A stretch of DNA of 64,000 bases from Palsa-504 sp963739615 (GCA_963739615.1 CAVUBD010000002.1:62001-126000), one strand, 5' to 3'; shown: positions 41,794-50,331, counted from the first letter of the stretch. The notes: generated from the letters alone by a model not told the origin. Numbers and translations are program-made.

Positions 41794-42933
41794 GTGGACT
41801 TTGACCTGACTGACGAGCAAGAGCTGATCCGGGAAGCGGTGCGGGAGTTCGCCGAGACCGAGGTGGCCCCGATCGCAGCCGAGATCGACCGCGATCATCG
41901 CTTTCCCAGTGAGCTGCTGCCGAAGATGGCGGCCCTGAACCTCATGGGCATGCCCTTCCCGGAGAAGCTGGGCGGCGCGGGGGCGGACTATGTCAGCTAC
42001 GTCATCGCGGTTGAGGAACTGTCGAGGGCGTGCGCGAGCACTAGCTGCATCCTGTCGGCGCACAGCTCACTCGCCACCTGGCCGATATACAAGTTCGGCA
42101 CCCCGGCGCAGCACGATAAGTACCTCGCTGAGATGGCATCGGGCCGCCGCCTCGGGGCCTTCGCCCTGACCGAGCCAGGCGCGGGGACCGATGCCGGGGC
42201 CGGCACCACCACGGCGACGCTGCGCGGCGACGAGTACGTCCTCAACGGATCGAAGATCTTCATCACCAACGCCCCGTACGCCGAGGTGTACATCGTCTTC
42301 GCGAAGACCGATCCGTCGCTGGGGACGCGCGGGATGAGCGCGTTCATCGTCGAGAGGGACACCCCCGGGTTCTCCGTCGGCGAGGCAGAGCACAAGCTGG
42401 GGATCCGCGCTTCGAGCACGCCGCCCCTGTACTTCACTGACTGCCACATCCCGAAGGACGCGCTGCTCGGCGGGGAGCACGACGGCTTCAAGATCGCCAT
42501 GCAGACGCTCGACGGCGGCCGGATCGGCATCGCCGCGCAGGCGCTCGGCATCGCCCAGGCCGCTCTCGACGCGGCGGTCGCCTACTCCAAGGAGCGCGTC
42601 CAGTTCGGCAAGCCGATCGCCACCCTGCAGGCCATTCAGTGGATGATCGCCGACATGTCCACCGAGGTCGAAGCGGCCCGGCTCCTGGTCTACCGCGCCG
42701 CCTCGTGCGTGGACAGCGGCCGCCCCTATTCCACGGAAGGGGCGATGGCTAAGCTATTCGCCTCTGAAACTGCCAGCCGGGTGGCCGGCAAGGCAATCCA
42801 GATCCACGGCGGATACGGTTACACGGAAAGCTATCCGGTGGAGCGGAATTACCGTGACGCCAAGATAACCGAAATCTACGAGGGGACTTCCGAGGTGCAG
42901 CGTATGGTTATCTCGCGGGCCGCGCTGCGGTGA
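41794..42933 (+). CDS. Acyl-CoA dehydrogenase (short-chain/butyryl type)
   Basis: GTG 41794 has GGGAGG 10 nt upstream; an earlier TTG at 41776 overlaps this site and is rejected. The 379-aa flavoenzyme has the canonical acyl-CoA dehydrogenase order: helical N-terminal domain, FAD-binding beta-barrel (ALTEPGAGTDAGAG, IFITNAPYAEVYIVFAKT) and C-terminal helices with RVQFGKPIATLQAIQWMIAD. The catalytic base is the Glu in ITEIYEGTSEVQRMVI, the position used by short- and medium-chain enzymes. It introduces the 2,3-double bond of acyl-CoA. The fixABCX genes start 113 bp downstream on the same strand, so its electrons probably pass to that flavoprotein. Confidence 0.93.
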   Translation: MDFDLTDEQELIREAVREFAETEVAPIAAEIDRDHRFPSELLPKMAALNLMGMPFPEKLGGAGADYVSYVIAVEELSRACASTSCILSAHSSLATWPIYKFGTPAQHDKYLAEMASGRRLGAFALTEPGAGTDAGAGTTTATLRGDEYVLNGSKIFITNAPYAEVYIVFAKTDPSLGTRGMSAFIVERDTPGFSVGEAEHKLGIRASSTPPLYFTDCHIPKDALLGGEHDGFKIAMQTLDGGRIGIAAQALGIAQAALDAAVAYSKERVQFGKPIATLQAIQWMIADMSTEVEAARLLVYRAASCVDSGRPYSTEGAMAKLFASETASRVAGKAIQIHGGYGYTESYPVERNYRDAKITEIYEGTSEVQRMVISRAALR

Positions 42934-43046
42934 CGGTAACCGTCCCCGGGCAGGCGAGCCGATAGGCTGGCGCTAGAGGTACGGCGAGCATATTCGAGCA
43001 GGCATCGTGTCCGCCTATCGCGGTGGCTGACGTCAGGAGGATCGTG

Positions 43047-43823
43047 ATGAGGATTGTGGTCGCCTATAAGTGGACCAGCGACCCGGAGGAGGCCACCGCA
43101 CGTGCCGACGGCACGGTGGACTGGAGCCGGGCCAAGCCGGGCCTGAGCACCTATGACCCGGTGGCCATGGCGATGGCCCGTCGTCTCGCCGAGGCCGCAG
43201 GCGCCGAGCTGATCGGCGTGACCGCAGGCAGCAAGGGCGTCGCCGCGCCCATCGCGTCCAAGGCCGCTCTTTCGCGCGGCCTCGACCGGGTGGTGATCAT
43301 CGAGGACGAGTCGCTGCGGGAAGCCGGGAGGTTCGAGCTGGCCGCGGTGGTCGCCGAGGCGGTCAGGCACATAGGCGACGTGGACCTGGTGATCACCGGT
43401 GACTCGTCGGTGGACGTGGCCGCCAAGATGGTGCCGACCGTGCTGGCCGGCGAGCTCGGCTGGCCGGCCGTCGCCGAGGTCACCTCGGTGACCGGCCAGG
43501 CCGGCGCGCTGCGCGTGGAGCGCGCGATCCCGGGCGGCGTGCAGGTGCTTGAGATCTCGGGTCCGGCCGTGCTGGCCGCGTCCGCCGATGCCGCGGTGCC
43601 GCGCGTGCCCAGCATGAAAGACCTCCTCGCGGCGGGCAAGAAGCCGGTGGAGAAGCTGGAGCTCGCGGCCCTGAAGGTGCAGCCCGCAAACGCGGTCATG
43701 AAGATCACCGGCAGGTCGCGTCCGGAACGCAAGGCCCGCAAGGGCCAGATCCTCGACACCAGCGACCCGGCGGCCGCCGCCGCCGAGCTCGTCGCCGCGC
43801 TGCGCGGCGCGGGAGCGCTGTAG
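43047..43823 (+). CDS. fixA: Electron-transfer flavoprotein beta subunit, FixA type
   Basis: The 258-aa protein starts at ATG 43047, six bases after AGGAGG. It has the ETF beta fold: MRIVVAYKWTSDPEEA, GLSTYDPVAMAMARRLAE, DLVITGDSSVDVAAKMVPTV. FixA pairs with FixB, and with FixC and FixX forms a membrane-associated complex that in diazotrophs bifurcates electrons from NADH to quinone and ferredoxin/flavodoxin. It is the first gene of a four-gene run. The N-terminal AMP/FAD-binding pattern should be compared with bifurcating and non-bifurcating ETFs. Confidence 0.9.
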   Translation: MRIVVAYKWTSDPEEATARADGTVDWSRAKPGLSTYDPVAMAMARRLAEAAGAELIGVTAGSKGVAAPIASKAALSRGLDRVVIIEDESLREAGRFELAAVVAEAVRHIGDVDLVITGDSSVDVAAKMVPTVLAGELGWPAVAEVTSVTGQAGALRVERAIPGGVQVLEISGPAVLAASADAAVPRVPSMKDLLAAGKKPVEKLELAALKVQPANAVMKITGRSRPERKARKGQILDTSDPAAAAAELVAALRGAGAL

Positions 43824-43867
43824 GAACCCGCAGGACGCCCGCAGGACGAGAGAGAGAGGATTCGACA

Positions 43868-44779
43868 GTGAGCGTCAACACCTGGATCGTCGTCGGGGAT
43901 CAGCCGGCGATAAGCAACCTGATCACGTTCGCGCGCACCCTGGGCGGACAGGTCGCGGCGGTCGTCGCCGGCCCCCGGCCGGTGGCCGAGACGGTGGCGG
44001 CAAGCGGTGTGGACAAGGTCGTATGGTGCGGCGATCCTGGTGATGCGCCGGTGGAGGCGGCCGCCCCCGCGGTCGCCGCCGCCGTCGCCGCCGATCCCCC
44101 CAAGATGGTGCTCGGCGGCCGCAACCCGAGCGACCGGGTGCTCCTCGGCGCAGCCGCGGCACGGCTGCGGGCGGCGGTGCTGACCGGGGCCCGTTCGGTC
44201 GCGGCCGACGGCGACGGGGTCATCGTGGTCAACGCCGTTTTCGGTGACATCTCGGATGAGACCGTCGCCGTCTCCGGCCCGGTAGCCCTGCTGCTCGAGG
44301 GCGGTTCGGTCCCGTCGGCCAGCGGCAGCAGCGTCCCCGTCGAGGAGGTCACCGCCACGCCGCTTGGCATGAAGGTGATCGAGACCAGGACGTCCGGCTT
44401 CGATACGGTGGACCTCAACGCGGCCCATCACGTGATCGGCATCGGCCGCGGCCTCAAGGCCAAGGAGGACCTCGCCATGATCGACGAGCTCGCCGAGGCC
44501 GTCCAGGCGGAGGTCGCCTGCTCCCGCCCGGTGGCCGAGGGCCTGAACTGGATGGGGAAGGACCGCTACATCGGGAGCTCGGGCGCGCACATCGCCCCCC
44601 AGCTCTACTTCGCCATCGGGATCTCCGGCCAGCTGCAGCACATGGTCGGCGTGCAAGGGGCGGAGACGATCGTGGCGATCAACTCCGACGAGAACGCCGC
44701 GGTCTTCAAGCAATCCGATTACGGCCTCGTCGGCGACCTTTACAAGCTCGTGCCCGCGATCACCGCCGCCCTGAAGTGA
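43868..44779 (+). CDS. fixB: Electron-transfer flavoprotein alpha subunit, FixB type
   Basis: The 303-aa protein starts at GTG 43868 after a purine-rich GAGAGAGAGGA. The N-terminal domain is divergent (NTWIVVGDQPAISNLITFAR), and the C-terminal FAD domain is well conserved: VIGIGRGLKAKEDLAMIDEL, CSRPVAEGLNWMGKDRYIG, then LYFAIGISGQLQHMVGVQ and INSDENAAVFKQSDYGLVGD. It carries the FAD that exchanges electrons with FixC or dehydrogenases. It is 44 bp after fixA and 9 bp before fixC. Confidence 0.92.
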   Translation: MSVNTWIVVGDQPAISNLITFARTLGGQVAAVVAGPRPVAETVAASGVDKVVWCGDPGDAPVEAAAPAVAAAVAADPPKMVLGGRNPSDRVLLGAAAARLRAAVLTGARSVAADGDGVIVVNAVFGDISDETVAVSGPVALLLEGGSVPSASGSSVPVEEVTATPLGMKVIETRTSGFDTVDLNAAHHVIGIGRGLKAKEDLAMIDELAEAVQAEVACSRPVAEGLNWMGKDRYIGSSGAHIAPQLYFAIGISGQLQHMVGVQGAETIVAINSDENAAVFKQSDYGLVGDLYKLVPAITAALK

Positions 44780-44788
44780 TGGTGCCAG

Positions 44789-46102
44789 ATGTCAGAAACG
44801 GCTGAGCCTGACTTCGAGGTCATCGTCATCGGCGCCGGGGTCGCCGGCTGCGTCACGGCGTACCAGCTTGCCCGGCAGGGACGCTCGGTGCTGCTGATCG
44901 AGCGGGGCGAGGCTCCCGGCTCGAAGAACCTGTCCGGCGGCGTGCTGTACTCCCGGGGCATCCAGCAGGTCTTTCCTGATTTCCTCGACGAGGCGCCGGT
45001 CGAGCGCCGGATCACCCGCAATTACATCAACTTCATCAACGCCGAGAGCTCGGTCGCCATCGACTACAAGGACACCAGGCTGGCCGATCCGGTCAACGCC
45101 GTCACGGTGCTGCGGGCCAAGCTGGACGCGTGGCTGGCCGAGAAATGCGAGGAGGCCGGCGTCATCGTCATGCCCGGGGTCCGGGTGGACCGGGTGCTCA
45201 CCGAGGACGGCGCGGCCGGCCCGCGGGTCGTCGGCGTCCAGGCCGGCGACGACGAGCTGCGGGCGCACGTGGTCGTCGCGGCCGACGGCGTGAACTCCTT
45301 TATCGCCAAGGAGGCCGGGCTGCGCAAGAACGAGCCGCTGAACCATCTCGCCGTCGGCGTGAAGTCGGTGGTCTCGCTGCCCAGGGAGACGATCGAGGCA
45401 CGATTCAACCTGACCGGCGACGAGGGCGCGGCCATCGCCGCGGTCGGCGACTGCACCGAGGGAGTAGGCGGCGGCGGCTTCCTTTACACCAACATCGACT
45501 CCATCTCCATCGGCATAGTCGTGCGCCTTGACGACCTCACCGCGAAGAAGAAGGTCGTCACTGACATCTTCGACCACTTCGTCGAGCACCGGTTCATCGC
45601 TCCCTACCTCGAGGGCGGTGAGCTGATGGAGTACGGCTGCCACCTGGTCGCCGAGGGCGGCATGCACATGATCGGCGAGATCACCATGGACGGCATGGTC
45701 GTGGTCGGTGACGCCGCCGGGCTCACCCTCAACACCGGCCTGACCGTGCGCGGCATGGACCTGGCGGTCGGCTCAGCGGTCGCTGCCGCCGAGGCCATCG
45801 GCTCCGCCCTGGAGCGAAAGGACACCTCCAAGGCAGGCCTGGCCGGATACCGGGACAGGCTCTTCGCCTCTTACGTCGGTCAGGACATGAAGACCTACGC
45901 CAAGGCGCCCACTTTCCTCGAGGTCGAGCGGATGTACAAGCAATACGGCGAGCTCCTCGCCAACGTCTTGTACGGCGCGTTCAACCTCGACACCCAGCCT
46001 CGGCGGCATATGGTCAGAGTCGCACGCAAGTCGCTGGCTCAGTCCCCGCTGAAAATAAGGCAACTGGTCAAAGACGGCATCGCAGGAGCGCGCGCACTAT
46101 GA
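44789..46102 (+). CDS. fixC: FixC: ETF-quinone oxidoreductase-like flavoprotein
   Basis: The 437-aa protein has an N-terminal FAD Rossmann motif (VIGAGVAGCVTAYQLARQG), GSKNLSGGVLYSRGI, the substrate/quinone-domain segment MEYGCHLVAEGGMHMIGEI and the second FAD motif VVVGDAAGLTLNTGLTVRGMD. It is the geranylgeranyl-reductase/ETF-QO-type subunit that delivers electrons to quinone at the membrane. No transmembrane helix is seen; like ETF-QO it should sit monotopically. It overlaps fixX by 4 bp (ATGA), so the two are translationally coupled. Confidence 0.93.
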   Translation: MSETAEPDFEVIVIGAGVAGCVTAYQLARQGRSVLLIERGEAPGSKNLSGGVLYSRGIQQVFPDFLDEAPVERRITRNYINFINAESSVAIDYKDTRLADPVNAVTVLRAKLDAWLAEKCEEAGVIVMPGVRVDRVLTEDGAAGPRVVGVQAGDDELRAHVVVAADGVNSFIAKEAGLRKNEPLNHLAVGVKSVVSLPRETIEARFNLTGDEGAAIAAVGDCTEGVGGGGFLYTNIDSISIGIVVRLDDLTAKKKVVTDIFDHFVEHRFIAPYLEGGELMEYGCHLVAEGGMHMIGEITMDGMVVVGDAAGLTLNTGLTVRGMDLAVGSAVAAAEAIGSALERKDTSKAGLAGYRDRLFASYVGQDMKTYAKAPTFLEVERMYKQYGELLANVLYGAFNLDTQPRRHMVRVARKSLAQSPLKIRQLVKDGIAGARAL

Positions 46103-46386
46103 AACCACTGTCCGTCACCGAGCGCCTGACGAAGAACCGTTTCAACCTCGACGAGGAAGAAAGCCACATCGAGGTCAACCAGGAAATCGCCAAGGCCACC
46201 GGGACCGGGAAGGCCATCGTGGCCTGCTGCCCGGCCCACGTGTATTCCGAGGAAGCCGACGGGACCATCTCGGTGGAGTACGCCGCCTGCCTGGAGTGCG
46301 GGACCTGCCTCGCCGTCGCGGCTCCGGGGGCCCTGAAATGGCACTACCCGCGCGGCGGGTTCGGTGTCCAGTTCCGTGAAGGATAG
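46099..46386 (+). CDS. fixX: FixX: ferredoxin-like protein
   Basis: This 95-aa protein has the FixX pattern: VACCPAHVY followed by AACLECGTCLAVAAP, giving four cysteines for one [4Fe-4S] cluster, and a C-terminal LKWHYPRGGFGVQF that is typical of FixX. It is the electron-carrying iron-sulfur subunit of the complex, bound to FixC. It ends the fix operon and is followed by a perfect long hairpin. Confidence 0.93.
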   Translation: MKPLSVTERLTKNRFNLDEEESHIEVNQEIAKATGTGKAIVACCPAHVYSEEADGTISVEYAACLECGTCLAVAAPGALKWHYPRGGFGVQFREG

Positions 46387-46414
46387 ATAGCGGGCCGGCC
46401 AACCTAACCCAAGC

Positions 46415-46457
46415 CAACGTGCCCTTTCTGCCGTGGCGCGGCAGAAAGGGCACGTTG
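46415..46457. terminator. Bidirectional hairpin terminator between fixX and phaC
   Basis: The 19-bp segments 46415-46433 and 46439-46457 are perfect reverse complements (first arm CAACGTGCCCTTTCTGCCG) around a TGGCG loop. Both converging genes end nearby. The stem is long enough to stop transcripts from either side; the AAAGGGCACGTTGATT side offers a weak T-rich tail. Confidence 0.85.
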
Positions 46458-46515
46458 ATTATGTCCGGTGCTGCGGCCCGGGACCTGATGGTCCCGGGCC
46501 GCAAGCCCGGATCAG

Positions 46516-48273
46516 TTACTGCTCCAGGACGTAGGTGCCAGGCGCGGGGCACACCGGCGGGAATTCCTCGCTGCCCAGCGTCTGCGGGGCTTCCTTCATG
46601 TCGCCGCTGCGGTCCGCCAGCCACGTGGTGTAGTCAGGCCACCAGCTGCCATGCACCGTCTCGGCCTGGGCCAGCCACTGGTCGTGACTGGGCGGCAGGT
46701 CGGCCCCGGTCCGGAAGGTCGCCTTCTGGTTCGACGGCGGATTGACCATGGCGGCGATGTGCCCGCTGGTGGACAGCACGAACCGCTTGCTGCCGCCGAG
46801 CAGGTAGGTGGCGCGGTAAGCCGACGGCCAGGGCGCGATATGGTCGTCGATGCCCGCCACGATGTAGGTGTCGACGTTGATCTTGGAGAGATCCACCGGG
46901 GACCCGAGCATGGTGGCGGCACCCGGCTTGATCAGCGCGTTGTTCATGGCGATGTCGATGAAGTCGCGGTGCAGCGCCGCGGTCATCCTGGTGGTGTCGG
47001 CGTTCCAGTAGAGGATGTCGAACGGCGGCGGGGTCTTCCCCTCCAGGTAGTTGTTGACCCAGTAGTTCCAGATCAGGTCGTCGGGCCGGAGCCAGGCGAA
47101 CACCTCGGCGAGCGTGCGCCCGTCCATGTAGCCGCGCGAGCGCGAGCCGGCCTTGGACAGCGCGGCCGTGCTCTCGTCCATCAGCGAGACGGTGGTGCCC
47201 GCCTCCGTCATGTCCAGGAGCGTCACGCCCAGGCACAGGCTGGCGATCTGATCGAGCTGCCCGGTCTGGGCCAGATGCGAGCTGACCATCGATGAGAGGA
47301 TGCCGCCTGCGCACAGGCCGATGACGCTGACCTTGGGGGACTTGGTGATCTCGCGTATCGTCTTGACCGATTCCACCCAGGCTCCGCCGTAGGTGTTCTT
47401 ATCCCAGTCCCGAGCATCCTTGCCGGGATTGCGCCAGGAGATCGTGAACACCTGGTATCCCTGCGCCACGAAGAATTCGAGCATGCTGCGGCCGGGCGCG
47501 AGGTCCGTGATGTAGTACTTGTTGATCATCGGGGGGACCATGAGCAGCGGGAACTGGTGCACGGTGGGCGTGCTCGGCTGGTACTGGATGAGCTCGTAAA
47601 CGTCCGTGCGGGCCACCACGGCCCCCGGCGTCAGCGCGAGATCCTTGCCGAGCTCGAACGCATCGGGCGCCACCATGGTCGGGACGTGCGGGGTCGAGGA
47701 CATATCCGAGACCAGCGCCTTCATGCCCCGGACCGCGCTCAGGCCGCCGGTGTTGATGAACGCCTTCCATGCGGCCGGGCTGATCGCCGGGTAGTTGCTC
47801 GGCGCGGCCGCGGCGATCAGGTTGACGAGCATGAACTTCAGGCGGGTGTCGTCCCGCCAGTCAAGCTCGGCTTCATCGAGCAGCTTCTCGGCGGTCTGGC
47901 CGGTGGCCAGGTAAACCTGCAAGGTGCGCTTGAGCAGCGGATTCTCGCTCCAGGCGGGATCTGTGAAACGGCGGTCACGGCGCGCAGGAGCGACCTCGGA
48001 GCTTCCGACCACGACTTTCCCGAGTTCCGCGGTCAGCGAGCCGGCGAGCCGGGCTACCACCTCGGGCTTGCGGGCCAGCTTGACCGCCCAGCGCGCGGCG
48101 CTCATATCCGGCACGAGTCCGCGCAAGCCGCCGGGGATCCCTGGGGACGGGGCCACGTCATGTGGTTCAGCTACGGCACTGGCGTCGGGCTCGGCCGAGG
48201 CGCCGGGCCCGGCCGACTGGGCGGCCGGCTCGCCGGTGTTCGAGTTCGGGTGGTGAGAGCTTTTAGCCACCAC
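46516..48273 (-). CDS. phaC: Poly(3-hydroxyalkanoate) synthase, class I type
   Basis: GTG 48273 was chosen (AAGGAC about 9 nt upstream; a second GTG follows directly). The open frame extends to 48417, but that part is Cys/Arg-rich and unlikely. The 585-aa product carries the PhaC N-terminal domain (RFTDPAWSENPLLKRTLQVYL) and the alpha/beta-hydrolase-like catalytic domain. The nucleophile Cys is in VIGLCAGGILSS (Ala where many enzymes have Leu), Asp in VAGIDDHIAPW and His in STSGHIAAMVNPP; the conserved Trp is in ISWRNPGKDARDW. It polymerises hydroxyacyl-CoA into PHA granules. A PHA depolymerase gene lies 180 bp upstream on the same strand, with a strict DosR-type palindrome in between. Confidence 0.92.
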   Translation of the reverse strand: MVAKSSHHPNSNTGEPAAQSAGPGASAEPDASAVAEPHDVAPSPGIPGGLRGLVPDMSAARWAVKLARKPEVVARLAGSLTAELGKVVVGSSEVAPARRDRRFTDPAWSENPLLKRTLQVYLATGQTAEKLLDEAELDWRDDTRLKFMLVNLIAAAAPSNYPAISPAAWKAFINTGGLSAVRGMKALVSDMSSTPHVPTMVAPDAFELGKDLALTPGAVVARTDVYELIQYQPSTPTVHQFPLLMVPPMINKYYITDLAPGRSMLEFFVAQGYQVFTISWRNPGKDARDWDKNTYGGAWVESVKTIREITKSPKVSVIGLCAGGILSSMVSSHLAQTGQLDQIASLCLGVTLLDMTEAGTTVSLMDESTAALSKAGSRSRGYMDGRTLAEVFAWLRPDDLIWNYWVNNYLEGKTPPPFDILYWNADTTRMTAALHRDFIDIAMNNALIKPGAATMLGSPVDLSKINVDTYIVAGIDDHIAPWPSAYRATYLLGGSKRFVLSTSGHIAAMVNPPSNQKATFRTGADLPPSHDQWLAQAETVHGSWWPDYTTWLADRSGDMKEAPQTLGSEEFPPVCPAPGTYVLEQ

Positions 48274-48420
48274 GTAGATCACGTCCTTCTGCTGGTCTGC
48301 AAGGTAGTAATGGCATCCTCGGCGACTTCGGGAGATCACCATTCGGAAGCAAGCCATCGCTACGGCCCAGCACATCAGGCCCCGCCCGGAGTCCCGCAGA
48401 GTCGGCAGGCCCGACAAGGC

Positions 48421-48434
48421 GGGACGTTCGTCCC
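48421..48434. promoter_or_regulatory. DosR/DevR-type palindrome upstream of phaC
   Basis: GGGAC-GTTC-GTCCC has both complete half-sites. It lies between phaZ and phaC, about 150 bp before the phaC start, in a 180-bp gap with no ORF. Confidence 0.55.
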
Positions 48435-48453
48435 TTGGCCACGTGGGGTGGAG

Positions 48454-49350
48454 TTACCGGAGGAACTCCGCCACCATCGCGGCCATGTGCTTGGGCTCTG
48501 AGACCAGGTTCAGGTGCCCGCCGCGGTAGATCTTCAGCTCGCTTCGCGGGATCAGCCGGTGCATGATCCGCGCGTTGGCCAGGGGGCTCAGCGGGTCGTC
48601 GTCGCCCGCGAGTATCAAGGTGGGCTGGCGGAGCATCGGCAGCAGCGGCAGGCTCGTCCAGCCGACGGCCGCCAGCAGCTGGTAGTAGTAGCCCCGGCCC
48701 GGTCCGGGGCCTGCCGTCGCGCGGAGCAGCTCGCTGGTGCGCGACGGGTCCTCGCGCATGCTCCCGCCGTAGATCTCGCCGGCGATGCGGGCCGCGTGGT
48801 CCGGACTGCGGTGGCGCCGCGGCGTGAGCATGTGCCGCAGGACACGAGGGTGGCCGGGCACCATCAGCGCCCCCGTGCCCGTGGCCACCAGCACCAGGCG
48901 CCGCACCCGGGCCGGGTATCGCAGCGCGAACTGCTGCGCCAGCCCGCCTCCCCAGGAGATGCCCAGGACATCGGCCTGCTGGTAGCCGAGCTTATCGAGC
49001 AGCTCGGTCAGCATGGGCGCCAGCGTCCACAGGTGGTAGGGGAAGACCGGCTGGGGGGATCCGCCGATTCCCGGCATGTCGAACCTGATCACCGGTTGCT
49101 TCGGATCGAGCGCGTCCACGAACGGCTGCAGCATTTCGAGCCTGGCGCCGATGCCGTTGCACAGCAGCAGGGGCAGCCGCTGCGGGTCCCCGCGCCGCAC
49201 GGCGACCCGCAGCACCCGGCCAGGCAGGGTCAGTTGCTGGATGCGCTCGGCGGCCGCGGCAGGCCGGCGCCAGCGCTTGGCCAGCGCGCGCAGGCGGCCC
49301 GACCGCCCGCTGCTCGCGGCTGCCCCGGCCTGGGACGGGTCCTGGATCAT
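48454..49350 (-). CDS. phaZ: Intracellular PHA depolymerase (PhaZ-like alpha/beta-hydrolase)
   Basis: The protein closely follows the layout of the medium-chain-length PHA depolymerase of Pseudomonas: LLLCNGIGARLEMLQPFVDAL, VIRFDMPGIGGSPQP, nucleophile Ser in LGISWGGGLAQQFALRYP, GALMVPGHPRVL, then ILAGDDDPLSPL with the acid and GGHLNLV with the His. It hydrolyses stored PHA to hydroxy acids. ATG 49350 with AGGA 8 nt upstream gives 298 aa; the frame is open to 49416 and a longer form is possible. Being beside phaC, it completes a store-and-release pair. The alternative is a generic alpha/beta-hydrolase, but the synteny and motif order favour PhaZ. Confidence 0.83.
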   Translation of the reverse strand: MIQDPSQAGAAASSGRSGRLRALAKRWRRPAAAAERIQQLTLPGRVLRVAVRRGDPQRLPLLLCNGIGARLEMLQPFVDALDPKQPVIRFDMPGIGGSPQPVFPYHLWTLAPMLTELLDKLGYQQADVLGISWGGGLAQQFALRYPARVRRLVLVATGTGALMVPGHPRVLRHMLTPRRHRSPDHAARIAGEIYGGSMREDPSRTSELLRATAGPGPGRGYYYQLLAAVGWTSLPLLPMLRQPTLILAGDDDPLSPLANARIMHRLIPRSELKIYRGGHLNLVSEPKHMAAMVAEFLR

Positions 49351-49477
49351 CGCTATGTCCTGCACTCCCGCCGTGTGGCACCAGCCCGCGGCGCAGAGTC
49401 TGCGCGCGTAGCTCACTCCTGAACGTAGCGCTCAGCCGGACTTGCCACCTAACCGGGCCACCGTGATATGGGCCACG

Positions 49478-50239
49478 TCACGGCTGGCCGGAAACGACGA
49501 TCTTATAGACGCTGGCCTGATAGGTGCCTGCGGCGTCCGGCGCCAGCTTGATGAACCAGATCAGGAGGTAGCGGACGTGCACGGGCGGCTGGGGACGCAA
49601 CTGGACCGGGCCGCCGGCGTTGGCGGCGGTGGCCACGACCGGGAGCCAGGCGGGCACGGGCTTGCTGCCCGCGCGCAGCTGGAGGCTGGCGCCGTTGCCA
49701 TTGAGCGATACCTGCACGGAAGTGACGGTCACCGGGTGGCCCAGGTCGAGCAGCAGGCCGGTGCCGGCCGGCAGGTCGTAGAAGTCGGGGCTGACGTACC
49801 AGTCGCTGAGCCAGGGCGTCGCCGCGTGGCCGGAAAGCGCCAGCGCGGCGTGCTGCGGGTTCTGGCCGCCGGCCAGGCCGCCGGGGCCGAAGGCGGCCAC
49901 GCTGGCGATGGCGAGGACCCGCGACGGCGGGGCGGGTGGCGCGGTGCTGGCGGTGGTGGCGGGAGAGGCCGGGCTCGGCCGGACGCCGGACGCGGTGGCC
50001 GGCGACGCATGGACCCTGGCGCTTGCGCGGGAGGCTGCGGCGGGACGCTGCTCGTGCCCGGCGCTGGCGGCGAATTTATAGCTCGCCACGCCCAGGACGG
50101 CCAGCACCAGCACGACAAGCGCCGCGGCCAGCTTGACCCGGCGCCGCTCCCGTCTCCTGGCCGGCTTGGGCAGCCGGAAGGCTTCCGCCGCGGCGGCCTC
50201 GCGCTCGGCTCGCTGCGCCGCGTCATGCTCGTTCACCAA
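49478..50239 (-). CDS. Membrane-anchored discoidin-like protein (no HTH)
   Basis: The 253-aa protein has a charged cytoplasmic N-terminus (RRRERRRVK), one membrane helix at about 36-56, an Ala/Ser/Pro linker, and a roughly 140-aa outer domain with the galactose-binding/discoidin-like pattern: LPAGTGLLLDLGHPVTVTSV, SLQLRAGSKP and VHVRYLLIWFIKL. The same outer domain occurs in the next gene upstream, and similar domains end actinobacterial MurJ/MviN proteins. It probably binds a cell-wall glycan or lipid-linked precursor. The N-terminal helix-turn-helix of its paralogue is absent, so it may be a shorter partner. The gap to the upstream paralogue is 92 bp. Confidence 0.65.
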   Translation of the reverse strand: MVNEHDAAQRAEREAAAAEAFRLPKPARRRERRRVKLAAALVVLVLAVLGVASYKFAASAGHEQRPAAASRASARVHASPATASGVRPSPASPATTASTAPPAPPSRVLAIASVAAFGPGGLAGGQNPQHAALALSGHAATPWLSDWYVSPDFYDLPAGTGLLLDLGHPVTVTSVQVSLNGNGASLQLRAGSKPVPAWLPVVATAANAGGPVQLRPQPPVHVRYLLIWFIKLAPDAAGTYQASVYKIVVSGQP

Positions 50240-50331
50240 CGGTGCGAGGTCCTTCCCGGCAGGGCCATGCAGGATTGGTTCCCTGTACGAGCGGTTTGAC
50301 GCGCGGGCCTGGTCACGGAAAGTCAGGAGGC

